Counted from the stretch's first letter, positions 56,201-64,000 are shown. The stretch: 64,000 bases of DNA from Petrosia ficiformis (GCA_947044365.1 OX345649.1:2865930-2929929); one strand, 5' to 3'. The notes: generated by a model not told the origin, from the letters alone. Made by a program: numbers and translations.

Positions 56201-56229
56201 GAACACACTATGATTATTGGTAAGAGCAT
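40728..56229 (-). CDS. Gene B: adhesion GPCR with three Ig domains, EGF, HormR, GAIN-GPS, 7TM
   Basis: An 18-exon gene. Exon lengths sum to 3462 bases, about 1153 residues, with all phases joining. Order: signal peptide (1-24), Ig type a (25-129), Ig type b (130-236), EGF (237-279), Ig type c (280-369), unassigned segment (370-479), HormR (480-566), GAIN (567-770), GPS ending in HLT (to about 817), 7TM and a short tail. Tethered agonist would start THFALTTQ. The 5' half, introns included, closely matches gene A; the 3' half closely matches gene C. It lacks 16 Ig domains present in A. Two lesions have been tolerated: a lost acceptor at the first Ig exon replaced by one 12 bases downstream in the same phase, and a frameshift that truncates the cytoplasmic tail. 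The frame is otherwise open, so it may be functional. Confidence 0.88.
41278..42392. other. Gene B intron, no element recognised
   Basis: AT-rich. Both ends match the equivalent gene C intron. The gene C tRNA-like insertion is absent here. Confidence 0.6.
42393..42459 (-). CDS. Gene B exon 17: TM4 end and second extracellular loop
   Basis: LPALIVGLIVAPLSSFYGND, then QF completed across the splice before the conserved Cys. Confidence 0.9.
42517..42770 (-). CDS. Gene B exon 16: TM2-TM4
   Basis: KLRTQVQVKLFLNLCTALIV, then LFHYVFLVVLIALIGDVVYS. Near-identical to gene C 62691-62944. Confidence 0.92.
43506..43645 (-). CDS. Gene B exon 15: linker and TM1
   Basis: TPSAVSPESTTSKFSDVI, then a hydrophobic helix VACVVLTIIFLFIVFFTHLL. 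Confidence 0.92.
43703..43809 (-). CDS. Gene B exon 14: GPS motif
   Basis: DGYGGWDSEGCIRKINSN, then CVCNHLTHFALTTQ. Cleavage tripeptide HLT intact. Confidence 0.93.
43953..44001 (-). CDS. Gene B exon 13: start of GPS
   Basis: 49 bases: LNDHETRCVFWNFVMN. Confidence 0.9.
44050..44419 (-). CDS. Gene B exon 12: GAIN, beta-rich part
   Basis: TYTRNSFSLAVHINDSRA, MSRVVYSYYTTNSLFQTV and SVIIRLGNIE lead into the GPS. Donor is GTTAGT. Confidence 0.9.
44420..45123. other. Gene B intron, nothing recognised
   Basis: AT-rich; a short (TA) run at 44890-44905. No exon or mobile element found. Confidence 0.5.
45124..45212 (-). CDS. Gene B exon 11: GAIN helix
   Basis: LTSVFLDIIQNVLESNVTGE, then AQRQFNVSA. 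Confidence 0.87.
45330..45455. repeat. Half-copy of the foldback MITE family
   Basis: Shares GATGTAGGGATATCAAAACC-like and CACTTCCACATA blocks with the left arm of 14424-14733. Confidence 0.65.
45701..46215. mobile_element. piggyBac-like non-autonomous element, copy 1
   Basis: 515 bases flanked by TTAA (45697-45700 and 46216-46219). Ends are CCCTTAGAAGACT and AGTCCTCTAAGGG. The inside matches copy 2 at 55073-55621 in the opposite orientation. TTAA duplication and CCC ends are typical of piggyBac. Confidence 0.85.
46300..46382. repeat. Inverted repeat with 25-base perfect arms
   Basis: TAATTAGAGTATATATGGTA and onward pairs exactly with the right arm; 33-base loop. Confidence 0.85.
46507..46644 (-). 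CDS. Gene B exon 10: GAIN helical subdomain
   Basis: ISNVESRLHSLENIVSSDPA, then LLVVTAALESLLDNVASN. First exon downstream of the A/B similarity break. Confidence 0.87.
47400..47548. repeat. Dispersed repeat R, copy 3
   Basis: Carries CATCCCTACATAGAGAGTAC and the preceding AGAGATTTCAGCT block, as at 9350-9450 and 15460-15560. Confidence 0.75.
47679..47938 (-). CDS. Gene B exon 9: HormR domain
   Basis: YCPPETADLPSP, INWIDTQIGIVASVPCPC, ATRECGGDFDTGAVW and DCEFSVTVRMLCRLAE. Confidence 0.88.
48127..48480. mobile_element. Foldback-cored insertion, copy 2
   Basis: Second copy of the element at 39567-39920, same orientation; hairpin core 48308-48480. It lies in a gene B intron; the matching gene A intron has none. 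Confidence 0.82.
48584..48741 (-). CDS. Gene B exon 8: unassigned segment, part 3
   Basis: NNTHNVIVPIIITIQIGEEG, then SEALRQRVEEDVKGFGFELQ. Confidence 0.82.
49015..49094 (-). CDS. Gene B exon 7: unassigned segment, part 2
   Basis: INFIVAGRVVQGGDGEFYVI, then ERKGKP. Confidence 0.82.
49876..49967 (-). CDS. Gene B exon 6: unassigned segment, part 1
   Basis: DIAEYLARFIIPISQFQGND, then LISATDTIVEN. Acceptor chosen by phase as in gene A. Confidence 0.77.
50093..50754. mobile_element. Insertion inside an older MITE relic
   Basis: About 660 bases with no match in the paralogous gene A intron. They split the relic whose two halves lie at 50029-50092 and 50755-50905. Ends near a (CAGA)n run (50675-50692). 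No protein; class unknown. Confidence 0.6.
50905..51060. repeat. Dispersed repeat D, copy
   Basis: GGGCCACCCTATGATTGCTT at the left and GGCTTGGTCAATTAATGGGT at the right, as at 56370-56565. Confidence 0.7.
51285..51554 (-). CDS. Gene B exon 5: Ig domain, type c
   Basis: ELYCEADGSPEPIIRWYYED and GYYACRATNVVNT. Donor is GTTAGT. Confidence 0.92.
51908..52036 (-). CDS. Gene B exon 4: EGF-like domain
   Basis: DHCDPNPCEHGGICIN, FTCDCQEENG and GRTCD: six Cys kept. Confidence 0.92.
52128..52448 (-). CDS. Gene B exon 3: Ig domain, type b
   Basis: VLLECIADANPKPSFLWFHN and GGVYLCLANNE. Confidence 0.9.
52883..53197 (-). CDS. Gene B exon 2: Ig domain, type a
   Basis: TAKEVSITEAKGGETTVVSF, IRWSFIHIGSEDK and YNFSDDLTTLTI. 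The acceptor used in gene A (TTTTAG) reads TTTTAA here. The next AG, in CCTCCAACAG, is 12 bases downstream and keeps phase 1, so exon 1 still joins in frame with four codons lost. Confidence 0.8.
53617..53670 (-). pseudogene. Fossil of the Ig4 exon in gene B intron 1
   Basis: About 50 bases match the 5' end of gene A exon 5 and its acceptor region (ATGGGTTTAGCTGAT and TTTGTTTGGTT blocks). There is no coding continuation. Evidence that gene B once had the type d Ig exon. Confidence 0.75.
54690..54995 (-). pseudogene. GIY-YIG endonuclease remnant, Penelope-like
   Basis: Minus frame reads LKTQLKEHKDAVRLGYTKKS, then ALAEHAWQ and YREDELLIKEAL. This fits the C-terminal part of GIY-YIG domains in Penelope-like retroelements. 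Upstream is frameshifted; the element is dead. Confidence 0.65.
55073..55621. mobile_element. piggyBac-like non-autonomous element, copy 2
   Basis: 549 bases between TTAA at 55069-55072 and 55622-55625. Ends CCCTTAGAGGATT and CAGTCCTCTAAGGG. The 133-codon frame overlapping it differs from copy 1 mostly at amino-acid-changing sites, so I do not call a gene. Confidence 0.88.
55947..55995. mobile_element. Hairpin insertion with target duplication
   Basis: Perfect 22-base arms (CGCCAGGCCAGCCCCTCACA and on), 5-base loop. ACTTTGATAG flanks it on both sides (55931-55940 and 56001-56010). Gene A has one ACTTTGATA at the matching spot (about 40107) and no hairpin. Confidence 0.88.
56035..56088. repeat. 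(CA)n microsatellite
   Basis: Two CA runs split by GTGAG. The paralogous gene A site (40136-40152) has a short CA run. Confidence 0.9.
56157..56229 (-). CDS. Gene B exon 1: start and signal peptide
   Basis: MLLPIIIVCSLLVLCIQVLP, then GAAIG. Same length class and phase as gene A exon 1. Confidence 0.88.
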
Positions 56230-56263
56230 GTCGTGGAGCAAGAATAATTTTACAGACGAAATC

Positions 56264-56275
56264 ACGGAATTTATA
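56264..56275 (-). promoter_or_regulatory. TATA-like element of gene B
   Basis: TATAAATTCCGT on the minus strand, 35-46 bases upstream of the start codon and within TATATAAATTCCGTG. Shared with gene A. Confidence 0.5.
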
Positions 56276-56369
56276 TAGACTATACCCCGCGCCCGGTCCT
56301 GTGAGGGGACTAATTTTTATTGGCTGGTTCCGAACTTCCTTCTGGACTCCACAACTATACAATGTTTAT

Positions 56370-56565
56370 TATTATGGCCCGTAGGGCCATCCCTATAATT
56401 GCTTTCCAATTCCACGGGTATATATATATATATTCTTGTGTCACTTGCGCGACTATGCGTTGTATACGTAGTTAAGGAAGTTGCGTCATTCCCGGGGGCT
56501 CGGTCAATTAATGGGCGTGGCGCGTAAAAGAACGCGCGTTTGAGCTACAGACCAGCCAGGAAGAT
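56370..56565. repeat. Dispersed repeat D, least decayed copy
   Basis: Contains GGCCATCCCTATAATTGCTT, TTGTATACGTAGTTAAGGAA and GGCTCGGTCAATTAATGGGC. It starts about 140 bases upstream of the gene B start. Confidence 0.75.
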
Positions 56566-57138
56566 TCAGAAAGGATGTAAAACTGCTAATAACTGTTGTA
56601 TATAGCAGAGAAACAGTATAGATATTATGCAAGAATCTTTAACAAGTAAGTATGATAAGTTGTTGAGTTTCAGACACGAGGAAGTCATCATTTAGAACCT
56701 TGAAGGAGTACCTCAGTCAGTTCATCAGACATCTGTGTATTTTGACTGCAATTAGGCTTACACTTACGTCTTCAGGCCCCAGGAGTACACAGAAAGGTAG
56801 AGACACTAGTGCCATCAGCAATGCTTAATACATAGTCATCACAAAGCAAATATAGGGATGTTTTTTTCTCTATATACACTTGTTTTTCACAAGGGCTTAG
56901 TTTTACAAATTACAATTCACATATAGAAATACTAACTAAGGACTATTGTAACTTGTGTTGATGTACATCTTATTGTGACATTGATGTTGTATATAGATTT
57001 AACATAAATTATCATATGTAGCAATGTATGTGTGTGTGTGTGAATTCAAATTAAAGCAAGGATATGATTTTGTTGTTTTTCATATCTCCTTATACATGTA
57101 CTGGTAATAATATAGCAACATTATTTAATACCGGAACT

Positions 57139-57201
57139 AGTCTCGTTCCCAGACCCGCCTACTTTTCGTCCAAATAAGTAGGCGGGTCTGGGAACGAGAC
57201 T
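57139..57201. mobile_element. Hairpin insertion with flanking direct repeat
   Basis: Perfect 26-base arms (AGTCTCGTTCCCAGACCCGC and on), 11-base loop. TACCGGAAC flanks it on both sides. Same design as 55947-55995. Confidence 0.85.
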
Positions 57202-58097
57202 ATACCGGAACAAAAGACTGCCCAGTCAATCAGTCATGCATTTGGAACTGAAGCACTTAACTGCTTTGTTATCCTCAAGATGAACATATGTATATATACA
57301 TACTAAATGAGATTTTAACAACTTGTCAAGAAAAACATATCTACTCTAAGATACTGATCGAAACTGCATGTAATTAAGTATGACATCTCATAGTTGATAA
57401 TGAGTATTCATTAATCAAGAAAGTGAATGCCACACACTATAAAAATTAAATTGTCTAATTTATTAGTACAGATGCAAATATTAGGTTGTTATGACTGCAT
57501 GGTGATATACATGTACTTGTACTAATAATTATAATGCAATTCCAATGTCTAATAGATATACAAAGAAGCAGAAAAAATATTTTAATTGAATCTTTGTAGA
57601 TTCCAAACATTCTTTGTGCATCTAATATGACATGATAATTGATTACAATTGGTACAAGTATGTTATCATGGAGTAATATGACCAATTAAATTATAATTTC
57701 CATCCTTGTAACTGTACTAACCAATACATTTGTTATTTTAACATTTTTATTTTTGCAGTGATGCACTGAATAGAAAATAATGGTATACTGTCTATTGTGT
57801 GTCACACTCTGGGTGAACAATATTAAATACTAGGGATGAATTGAATGTACTGTAAACAGCAAAATGATGTGCCATAATTTATCGTGTATCTCATAGCACT
57901 TTAAAAGGAAGCATACAATATAAGGGTGAATTGAAAGTTATGTAAACAGATCTAGATATTGTTATTATTAACAGATTTTACAGTACACAAAACTATAAAC
58001 AGAGATAAAAAGAAGATGGAAAAGTAATGACATAAATTAAACAGCACTGACGGCCACTGGTAAGAGCTACCAGTAACCAAAATAAGTAATTAGAAAA
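57202..58097. other. Spacer, nothing recognised
   Basis: AT-rich. 57685-57735 is similar to 32927-32975 (CCAATTAAATTATAATTT). Confidence 0.5.
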
Positions 58098-58640
58098 TTA
58101 ATAAGAGAGTTTATAAGACAATTTAACACTCACACAATTTGAAATACAGGTTATGTGCGGGCAACAGAAATTGAAAGAATAAGGATTATTGGGATTGAAA
58201 TTTGTCAAAACACGTTCCCAGAAAACTAACTTTACGTTCCGTTTTATAGTACTTAATGACTGGTTAAGATCTATAAAAGGTAGAGAATTCCACAACCTAG
58301 GGATGAGCAGATGAGGCAGTTGGGGAGAAGGACTTTGAGAATGAAGATCGGGTAAAAGAAACGTAGTCTAATATGTTAAAAGTAGAAGATGGAAATTTTA
58401 CTGACTTAACAAAGAACATGATGTCATCCAGTTCAAGAAACATCATGAGGGGAAGAATTAGATGAGATTTGTAATTTAATGAAATGTCATTTAATATAAA
58501 TTTGGTTGCACGACATTGTAGATCTTCTAGTCCTTGATAAAATTAGGCCGCCAGATTGGTGAGCAATAAGTAATGTAGTGTATATGATCATTTCACTTCG
58601 GGTTGTTTCCCTGGCTATCCATGATTCATCTTTAATTAAC
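58098..58640 (-). pseudogene. LINE reverse-transcriptase C-terminal half
   Basis: Minus frames give RATKFILNDISLNYKS, LELDDIMFFVKSVKFPS and FNILDYVSFT, then LWNSLPFIDLNQSLSTIK. This is the RT thumb and C-terminal pattern of jockey/CR1/L2-like LINEs. Frameshifts are present. Confidence 0.75.
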
Positions 58641-59099
58641 TCATCTGATGATTTACACTGTAAAAAATAATAGGTTATTTTAACCTTCATTTGGTTACAG
58701 GAGTTTCAATGTAAATCTATTTTCCTGAATGTTGATTTGTTTTTCCTGTTAGGTAACATTTACAAGTCACAGTTCATTTGATCTTGATCTATATAAAGTA
58801 CATGTCGTAATAAATCATACCATAACAAATATATTAATATTATGTAGCTATATACACAGCATAGTATTATAGGCATAAACTGTGGTGTATTAGTAGTATT
58901 CCAATTCTAACATTTGCGAAAACAACAGATGTTACTTGCTCATTTCCAAAGTAATTAGTATAATTATGTACATGAATTTGTAATTATAATAGTAAATAAC
59001 ATCTGTTGTACTCCACAGAAATTCAAGAAGTTGACAGATGTACGTAATTACTAAGTGATTTACATATACTATGTTTGTTTCATCTCTCTTCTGTGATTT

Positions 59100-59560
59100 A
59101 ACTTTCGATCTTAATTTGTCACCGATGCTTGAACACCTTGTCTACAACTAAGTTATAAATTGTTTGTCCACATGCTTATACTCTAAGCAGTTTGGTTTCA
59201 TCAAAAATAGCTCCTGCCTGCAAAATTTACATTATAACTTTCGTGTCCTTAACATACAAACTGATGTAATTTACACAGACTTTAGGAAGGCTTTTGATTC
59301 TGTTTCCCACAAATAATTACTGTTCAAATTGAAGTCTACTGGTATTGGAGGCTCACATTGGCATTGATTTTGTGGGTATTTGTTATCTCGCGTTAAGTGT
59401 GTATCTATCAAGAATTTTCTTTTACCGCTTTTACCAGTTACGTCGGGGATATCCTGAACAAACTCATTTACAGTCTGATATTATTAACTCATTATATGAA
59501 TGGAGTTGTTCCTGGCACCTATCCTTTAACAAAAAAAAGTTTACAATTTTTTGCTAATTT
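59100..59560 (+). pseudogene. LINE reverse-transcriptase palm fragment
   Basis: Plus frame reads KQFGFIKNSSCLQNLHYNFR, then DFRKAFDSVSHK and a stop, with later frame changes giving LYEWSCSWHLSFNKKK. The catalytic DD block is not found; it appears deleted. Opposite in orientation to the fragments on both sides. Confidence 0.75.
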
Positions 59561-59589
59561 TGAAACTACCTACATAATTAAGGATACAC

Positions 59590-59830
59590 GTACAAAGATT
59601 TAGGAGTTATAATCTCAAACGCACCACCACCTTTAGAAAGACAATCATTGCGATAAATAAGATAATTAGTTGGGAGAATTTTGTTATTATAGATGTCACT
59701 GGAGAGCCAGGACTCTGTAATGCCCAATGACTTTAAAATTAGAAGAATGAATAAATGATTGGAGATCACTTAATTTACGAACAATACTTCTGGTGTTAAA
59801 TAAACAGGTCATAATATGAGAATCTAGTTA
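59590..59830 (-). pseudogene. LINE endonuclease fragment
   Basis: Minus frames read NTRSIVRKLSDLQSFIHSS and LGITESWLSSDIYNNKILPT, then YRNDCLSKGGGAF. Apurinic-type endonuclease pattern (ESWL, GGG) with frameshifts. Confidence 0.72.
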
Positions 59831-60861
59831 GAATTATCTTGCAATTCTGAATCTAACTTGCCCTGTTTGAGAATTTGAACAGGGTAATTGACATTTAAAT
59901 TAATTCAGCCCAAAGGGGAAAAGTTAGCCAATTCAGAAGGGGTGGGACAAAATCTGTTAGAGGTCTTACAATCAGACACTGGGTTTGGGATATCTATCAC
60001 TGAGTTAAAAGGTACAGGATTAGTGGTTAGATTAGAATCTTGGGATTAAAAGAGAGCATATCATAGTATATATGTCATATCCTCCTTAAACATATATTAA
60101 GGTCAACTTTATCTTGTTACTAACATATATTAAATGGTTATACACGATAAACATCACTAATATTCTGATCACATATGGTTAAATCAATACAAAAAAGAAT
60201 AGACACTTTAATGTCACTTTCTGAATGAGATTGGCGAGAAAGACTTTTGGGGCATTCATATGGTATGCATAACTCTTCATCTAAGTGATGTTTGATCAAG
60301 AAAAAAATCTCTTGACAGGGGAGTTGGGCAGAAAAAGGTACATTGATTAATAATTTTAGTGTTTCTCATAAATCTTTACTTTCTTTCATTACATTTTGCT
60401 TTGATCAGGGAGTAGACAATACTAACGAGGAAGAAATACGAATAAACTGATAATGAAATTGTTCATGCTATGGCATAGGTCAGAAGACAACAAGAAATTA
60501 AATACTACAGTTTGGTTACTTTTATCTTTTATTTACTTTTGTGGAAAAGAAAATTTTTGTATTAAACTATCAGAGGACTATGGTGTATAGGATAGGAAGT
60601 ACTTCAATAATTATAAATCATCAAAATTAGATATAAATGTAGTGAGGCGCAATTGAATTATATTAGGTCTGTTGATAAAATAATAATTAATACCTAATTA
60701 TACACAAGAAGCAAAGGATTAAAAATATATCAATCTGCGTGCATTGTTTAAAAAAACACTATTATTATTACTATGCATTACAAATCTTTGTGTTGTTGAT
60801 ATAATAGGTTATACATCACACATTAATTTTAGTTACAATATTATGCAACATGATTTCATTA
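59831..60861. other. Spacer upstream of gene C stop, nothing recognised
   Basis: AT-rich; may hold more LINE sequence too decayed to read, and the gene C 3' UTR (60790-60861 resembles 40600-40655). Confidence 0.45.
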
Positions 60862-61606
60862 TCATAGAGCAGTTTCTTCATTGGGATCAGGAGGATCAAG
60901 ACTACTAGAATCAAAACGATATTCTTCATTAAGCATTTCTGTGCTTCTTTCAAATTCATATTTGGCAACTGGAAGATCTCTAGAGTTGTGAGAAGAATCA
61001 CTGTGAGAAGACACACTATCACTTGTTATAGTTTGTTCTGTAAGTACTATTTCATCAATGTCCATGTCCATCTGAGTAGTTGTCATTCCGTTTTCAGGAA
61101 ACTCAGTAGGTGAATAAAAATCTGCCGAAGGACCATAATGTATCTCTGTAAACTCTAAAACAGGTTTTAGTTTATCGTTTAGTTTTTTCTGATTAATTGG
61201 TGTATCATGTTCCATATGACCAGGGTCATGTTCCTCATAATCACGACATGTTGCTTTATAGAACCACTGTTTCCATACTTTAGTACGTACCATATTAGAC
61301 ATAACACAGTATATAAGGAATATATATATTCCCAACAGTGCACCAAAGAGCAGAAACAGACACTCAAACATTATAGCATATGTATCTGTAGCAAAACTCT
61401 TTGCAAGTCCAAATCCCCAACCAAGTGTGAATAGAAGAGCTAAGAGAATGGAACGAAGAAGTTGAGGCGTTCTTTCCGATTTCTTAAGTAGTCTTTGTTT
61501 CAATAGAATAATTATGATTATTGTGTTCATAATAAATATAGCTATAACTGTCAAGGCAAATGGAATTACCAAGCTAATGTAGAATAGGAGACCATCAGGA
61601 CGACAA
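60862..61606 (-). CDS. Gene C last exon: TM5-TM7 and full tail
   Basis: CRPDGLLFYISLVIPFALTV to WKQWFYKATC, then a tail rich in Ser and acidic residues (SDSVSSHSDSSHNSRDLP), ending EETAL. Confidence 0.93.
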
Positions 61607-63905
61607 CTATGTATTGTGAGAAAATAAAATGAGGAACATTAGAAACAGAAATGTGAACATACAATAATTATATAAATAAGGTGCATACAATAATTATGTA
61701 AATAAGGTACATACAATAATTATGTAAATAAGGTACATACAATAACAATAAATATGTAAAGTGAAGAAAGTTTCTACTTAAAAATTATTATGATTTCATA
61801 ATATTATGTTCTGCCTACTCGGCTATGACTGATTTATAATCACCTCATCCTCAGACTCGGTGATTATACCACTCATAGGTGTGATAATTATACATACATA
61901 TATATTATATATTATATATATATATGTAGCACTATTAGAAGAAATATAACATTAAATTAATATATTTATGTATAATTATGCACCTACGAGTCTAATTCTA
62001 CATCAGATTTATAATCACTGAGCTCATGCAAAAAATAAATATGATATAGAATGAGTAGGAATGTTATAACAAATACATTTAGTAGCTATGTGTAAAAAAA
62101 GGAAACTTTAGTTTGAATCAGATGAATGTTGTAAGTAATGACTAGGTATGTATGATGAGAAAATAAAGAGAGAGACACACATCAAGAAAAACATCTGGAC
62201 TAGCTGGGGTTTGAACCCAGGACCTTCTGATTGCTAGTCAAATAGCTCTTTCATCTGAGCTACTCGAGCCAGGTTGAGGAAGAGAATTTCGTAGCAAAAT
62301 GTCTACTACTTAGGTCAGACAAATTCAGTTGTGTCTCTCTCTATTTGGCAGTTAATGTTATAGTCCTGTAGTTTGTGTCACTATAGTTGATGCTACAGAT
62401 ATATATCACATTTATAAGTCCTGTGTTGGCAGTGTCAGTTTATTATACAATCATAATAATACATGTATGTATATGTATTTGTTCATTCAACACATGTGGG
62501 TGTATTCAAACGACATGTTATAATTATATTGTACTGGCTATAACATTTGTTACATGATTGACTTACAATTGATAATTGCCATAAAATGAAGACAAAGGAG
62601 CCACTATTAACCCAACTATTAGAGCAGGCAAAACTACAGAATTAAAAATAGTATTATATAATTTAGTTACTACCAATTAGTATAACTTACTCCATGATAT
62701 ACAAGCCACAAATAGATGATAGTTTTCAGAGGGAATAGTAGTAAGTGTAGCAAGTGAGTAGACAACATCTCCAATCAAAGCTATTAATACTACCAAGAAG
62801 ACATAGTGGAACAGAGCTGAAAACACTACACATGATGTTGTATGGTTTTGAGCATACAGGGCTCCAATATAAATAATGTATAGTACTATCAGAGCAGTAC
62901 ATAAGTTAAGAAACAGTTTTACTTGGACTTGAGTTCGAAGTTTCCTGTTACATAATAGAAATGTTATTTTAGTAATTGAATTTATTCATATCAGTCAAAC
63001 TTTTTTAGTGGGTATGACTTCAGTGCAAATTATAATCATTCTCATTATATATATAATTTCCATATTTACAACTAAAGCATGTTCTGGCTATTTGCCTTTA
63101 ACTACATATCATACATACACCAATAATAGCAATCTAAAGGTATGCATGAGATAAACAAATTTCCATATGACAGGGTTTGCCTAGGTCATTTGTCAAAATA
63201 TTGATCTCATTGATTTTTTACTTCAGTACTATGGCTGACTATCTATAATTAGTGACTGAACGGTGGTGAAAAAGGGTAGGAAGTGTTCAAGAGTCTGAGG
63301 CAACCAGAATAAAGGCATTCATATAGGAATAAGTAGAGTGACATATACAGTCTCTCAAACTGTTATCAAGTTTACGTGTAAAATAATCAAAATTAAAAGC
63401 CAGCTAAGATAAGAACACAGTTAGCATCAGGGAATTACAATATCCAAATATGATAGTATATTATTTGTTAGCAGGCGATTGCTAAGTCTATAGAAACCTA
63501 GAGAAACACCAGTATGAAGAAAACTCATATATATATATAGATTGGTCACCAAACTTCAAATCATAGCTATTTATATATAATTATAATTATGTAGTACTGA
63601 CCATGATAACAGATGAGTGAAGAACACGATAAATAGGAAAATAATAGTCAACACAACACAAGCTACAGATACTCTCTCTAATATTGTGATAACATCAGAG
63701 AATTTACTGGTAGTTGATTCAGGAGATTCATCAGATGGTGTCTATATTGGAATTTAAATAATTATTAATTGTGTATTGATTCGTTATGATATACTTACTT
63801 GTGTTATTAGTGCAAAATGAGTTAGATGATTACAAACACAAGTCACTTCACTATTAGAATTAATTTCTCTAATACAACCTTCAGAATCCCAACCTCCATA
63901 ACCAT
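60862..63905 (-). CDS. Gene C: adhesion GPCR, 3' part only (GPS-7TM-tail)
   Basis: Five exons are visible and the gene continues beyond the right edge. They encode the GPS (CVCNHLT, tethered agonist THFALITQ), seven helices and a full-length tail. The total of 1313 coding bases joins in phase. Exons and introns are nearly identical to gene B, so the duplication or gene conversion is recent. The tail keeps about 70 residues missing in B and ends NEETAL, a class I PDZ-ligand pattern (T-x-L). The amino-terminal architecture is unknown. Confidence 0.92.
62167..62343. mobile_element. Insertion with inverted ends and a tRNA-like core
   Basis: AGAGAGAGACACA at the left and TGTGTCTCTCTCT at the right are inverted copies. 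The equivalent gene B intron lacks the block. The tRNA-like sequence at 62197-62270 lies inside. Confidence 0.6.
62197..62270 (-). tRNA. tRNA-Ala-like sequence (AGC), probably a pseudo-tRNA
   Basis: 74 bases. D arm GCTC-GAGC pairs, anticodon stem TTTGA/TCAGA with loop CTAGCAA (anticodon AGC), T arm CTGGG-TTCAAAC-CCCAG pairs perfectly. The acceptor stem GGCTCGA/CTAGTCC has about three mismatches. Likely a tRNA-derived repeat rather than a working gene. Confidence 0.5.
62567..62633 (-). CDS. Gene C exon: TM4 end and second extracellular loop
   Basis: 67 bases, LPALIVGLIVAPLSSFYGN, as in gene B except the last codons. Confidence 0.92.
62691..62944 (-). CDS. Gene C exon: TM2-TM4
   Basis: KLRTQVQVKLFLNLCTALIV; almost base-for-base the gene B exon. 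Confidence 0.93.
62945..63601. other. Gene C intron
   Basis: Partly matches the gene B intron 42771-43505; no element recognised. Confidence 0.6.
63602..63741 (-). CDS. Gene C exon: linker and TM1
   Basis: TPSDESPESTTSKFSDVI, then the TM1 helix as in gene B. Confidence 0.93.
63799..63905 (-). CDS. Gene C exon: GPS motif
   Basis: DGYGGWDSEGCIREINSN, then CVCNHLTHFALITQ. The next upstream exon (CVFWN) should lie just beyond the window. Confidence 0.93.
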
Positions 63906-64000
63906 CTATATAAAAACAAAATGACTTATCAAGCTTGAATGAATATTGTGAATTATGAGACAGCAAGTGCGTGATATTGATATATAGAGGTGAAGTTTGT

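Overview
The window looks like nuclear genomic DNA of an early-branching animal, most probably a demosponge of the Amphimedon type. It is AT-rich and has many short GT-AG introns. All recognisable host genes lie on the minus strand and are adhesion G-protein-coupled receptors (aGPCRs) with Ig, EGF, hormone-receptor (HormR), GAIN, GPS and seven-helix (7TM) parts. The organism call is an inference. A run of 200 N (1504-1703) is an assembly gap.

Layout, left to right: (1) 480-1503 holds a decayed transposon-type protein gene. (2) 2137-40362 (minus) is gene A. I reconstruct 35 exons whose phases all join, giving about 3111 residues: signal peptide, 19 Ig-like domains with an EGF domain before the last, an unassigned segment, HormR, GAIN, GPS, 7TM and a long tail. 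(3) 40728-56229 (minus) is gene B, 18 exons and about 1153 residues, with the same plan but only three Ig domains. (4) 56230-60861 is intergenic and full of LINE debris and hairpins. (5) 60862 to the right edge (minus) is the 3' part of gene C, nearly identical to the 3' part of gene B.

The three genes form a head-to-tail array that duplicated and recombined. The Ig part of gene A is a four-domain block (types a, b, c, d) repeated in order: a-b-c-d four times, then a-b-EGF-c. Type a lacks the usual cysteine pair. Gene B keeps only the last a-b-EGF-c, and carries a non-coding fossil of the Ig4 exon, so the Ig repeats were probably lost from B. Gene B is also a mosaic. Its 5' half (signal peptide to HormR) closely matches gene A, introns included, whereas its GAIN-7TM half closely matches gene C. 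B shows a shifted splice acceptor and a truncated cytoplasmic tail.

Introns and spacers carry many small mobile elements: a hAT element with transposase remnant and 8-bp target duplication, two piggyBac-like elements flanked by TTAA, foldback MITEs, perfect hairpins (one an 84-bp perfect palindrome), LINE and Penelope-like remnants, a tRNA-like element, minisatellites and microsatellites. Comparing paralogous introns shows several empty/filled site pairs.

The receptors would act at the plasma membrane: Ig/EGF ectodomain binding, GAIN/GPS self-cleavage, and 7TM signalling by a tethered agonist. Exon limits were set by hand from splice sites, reading phase and A/B/C comparison; no searches were run.
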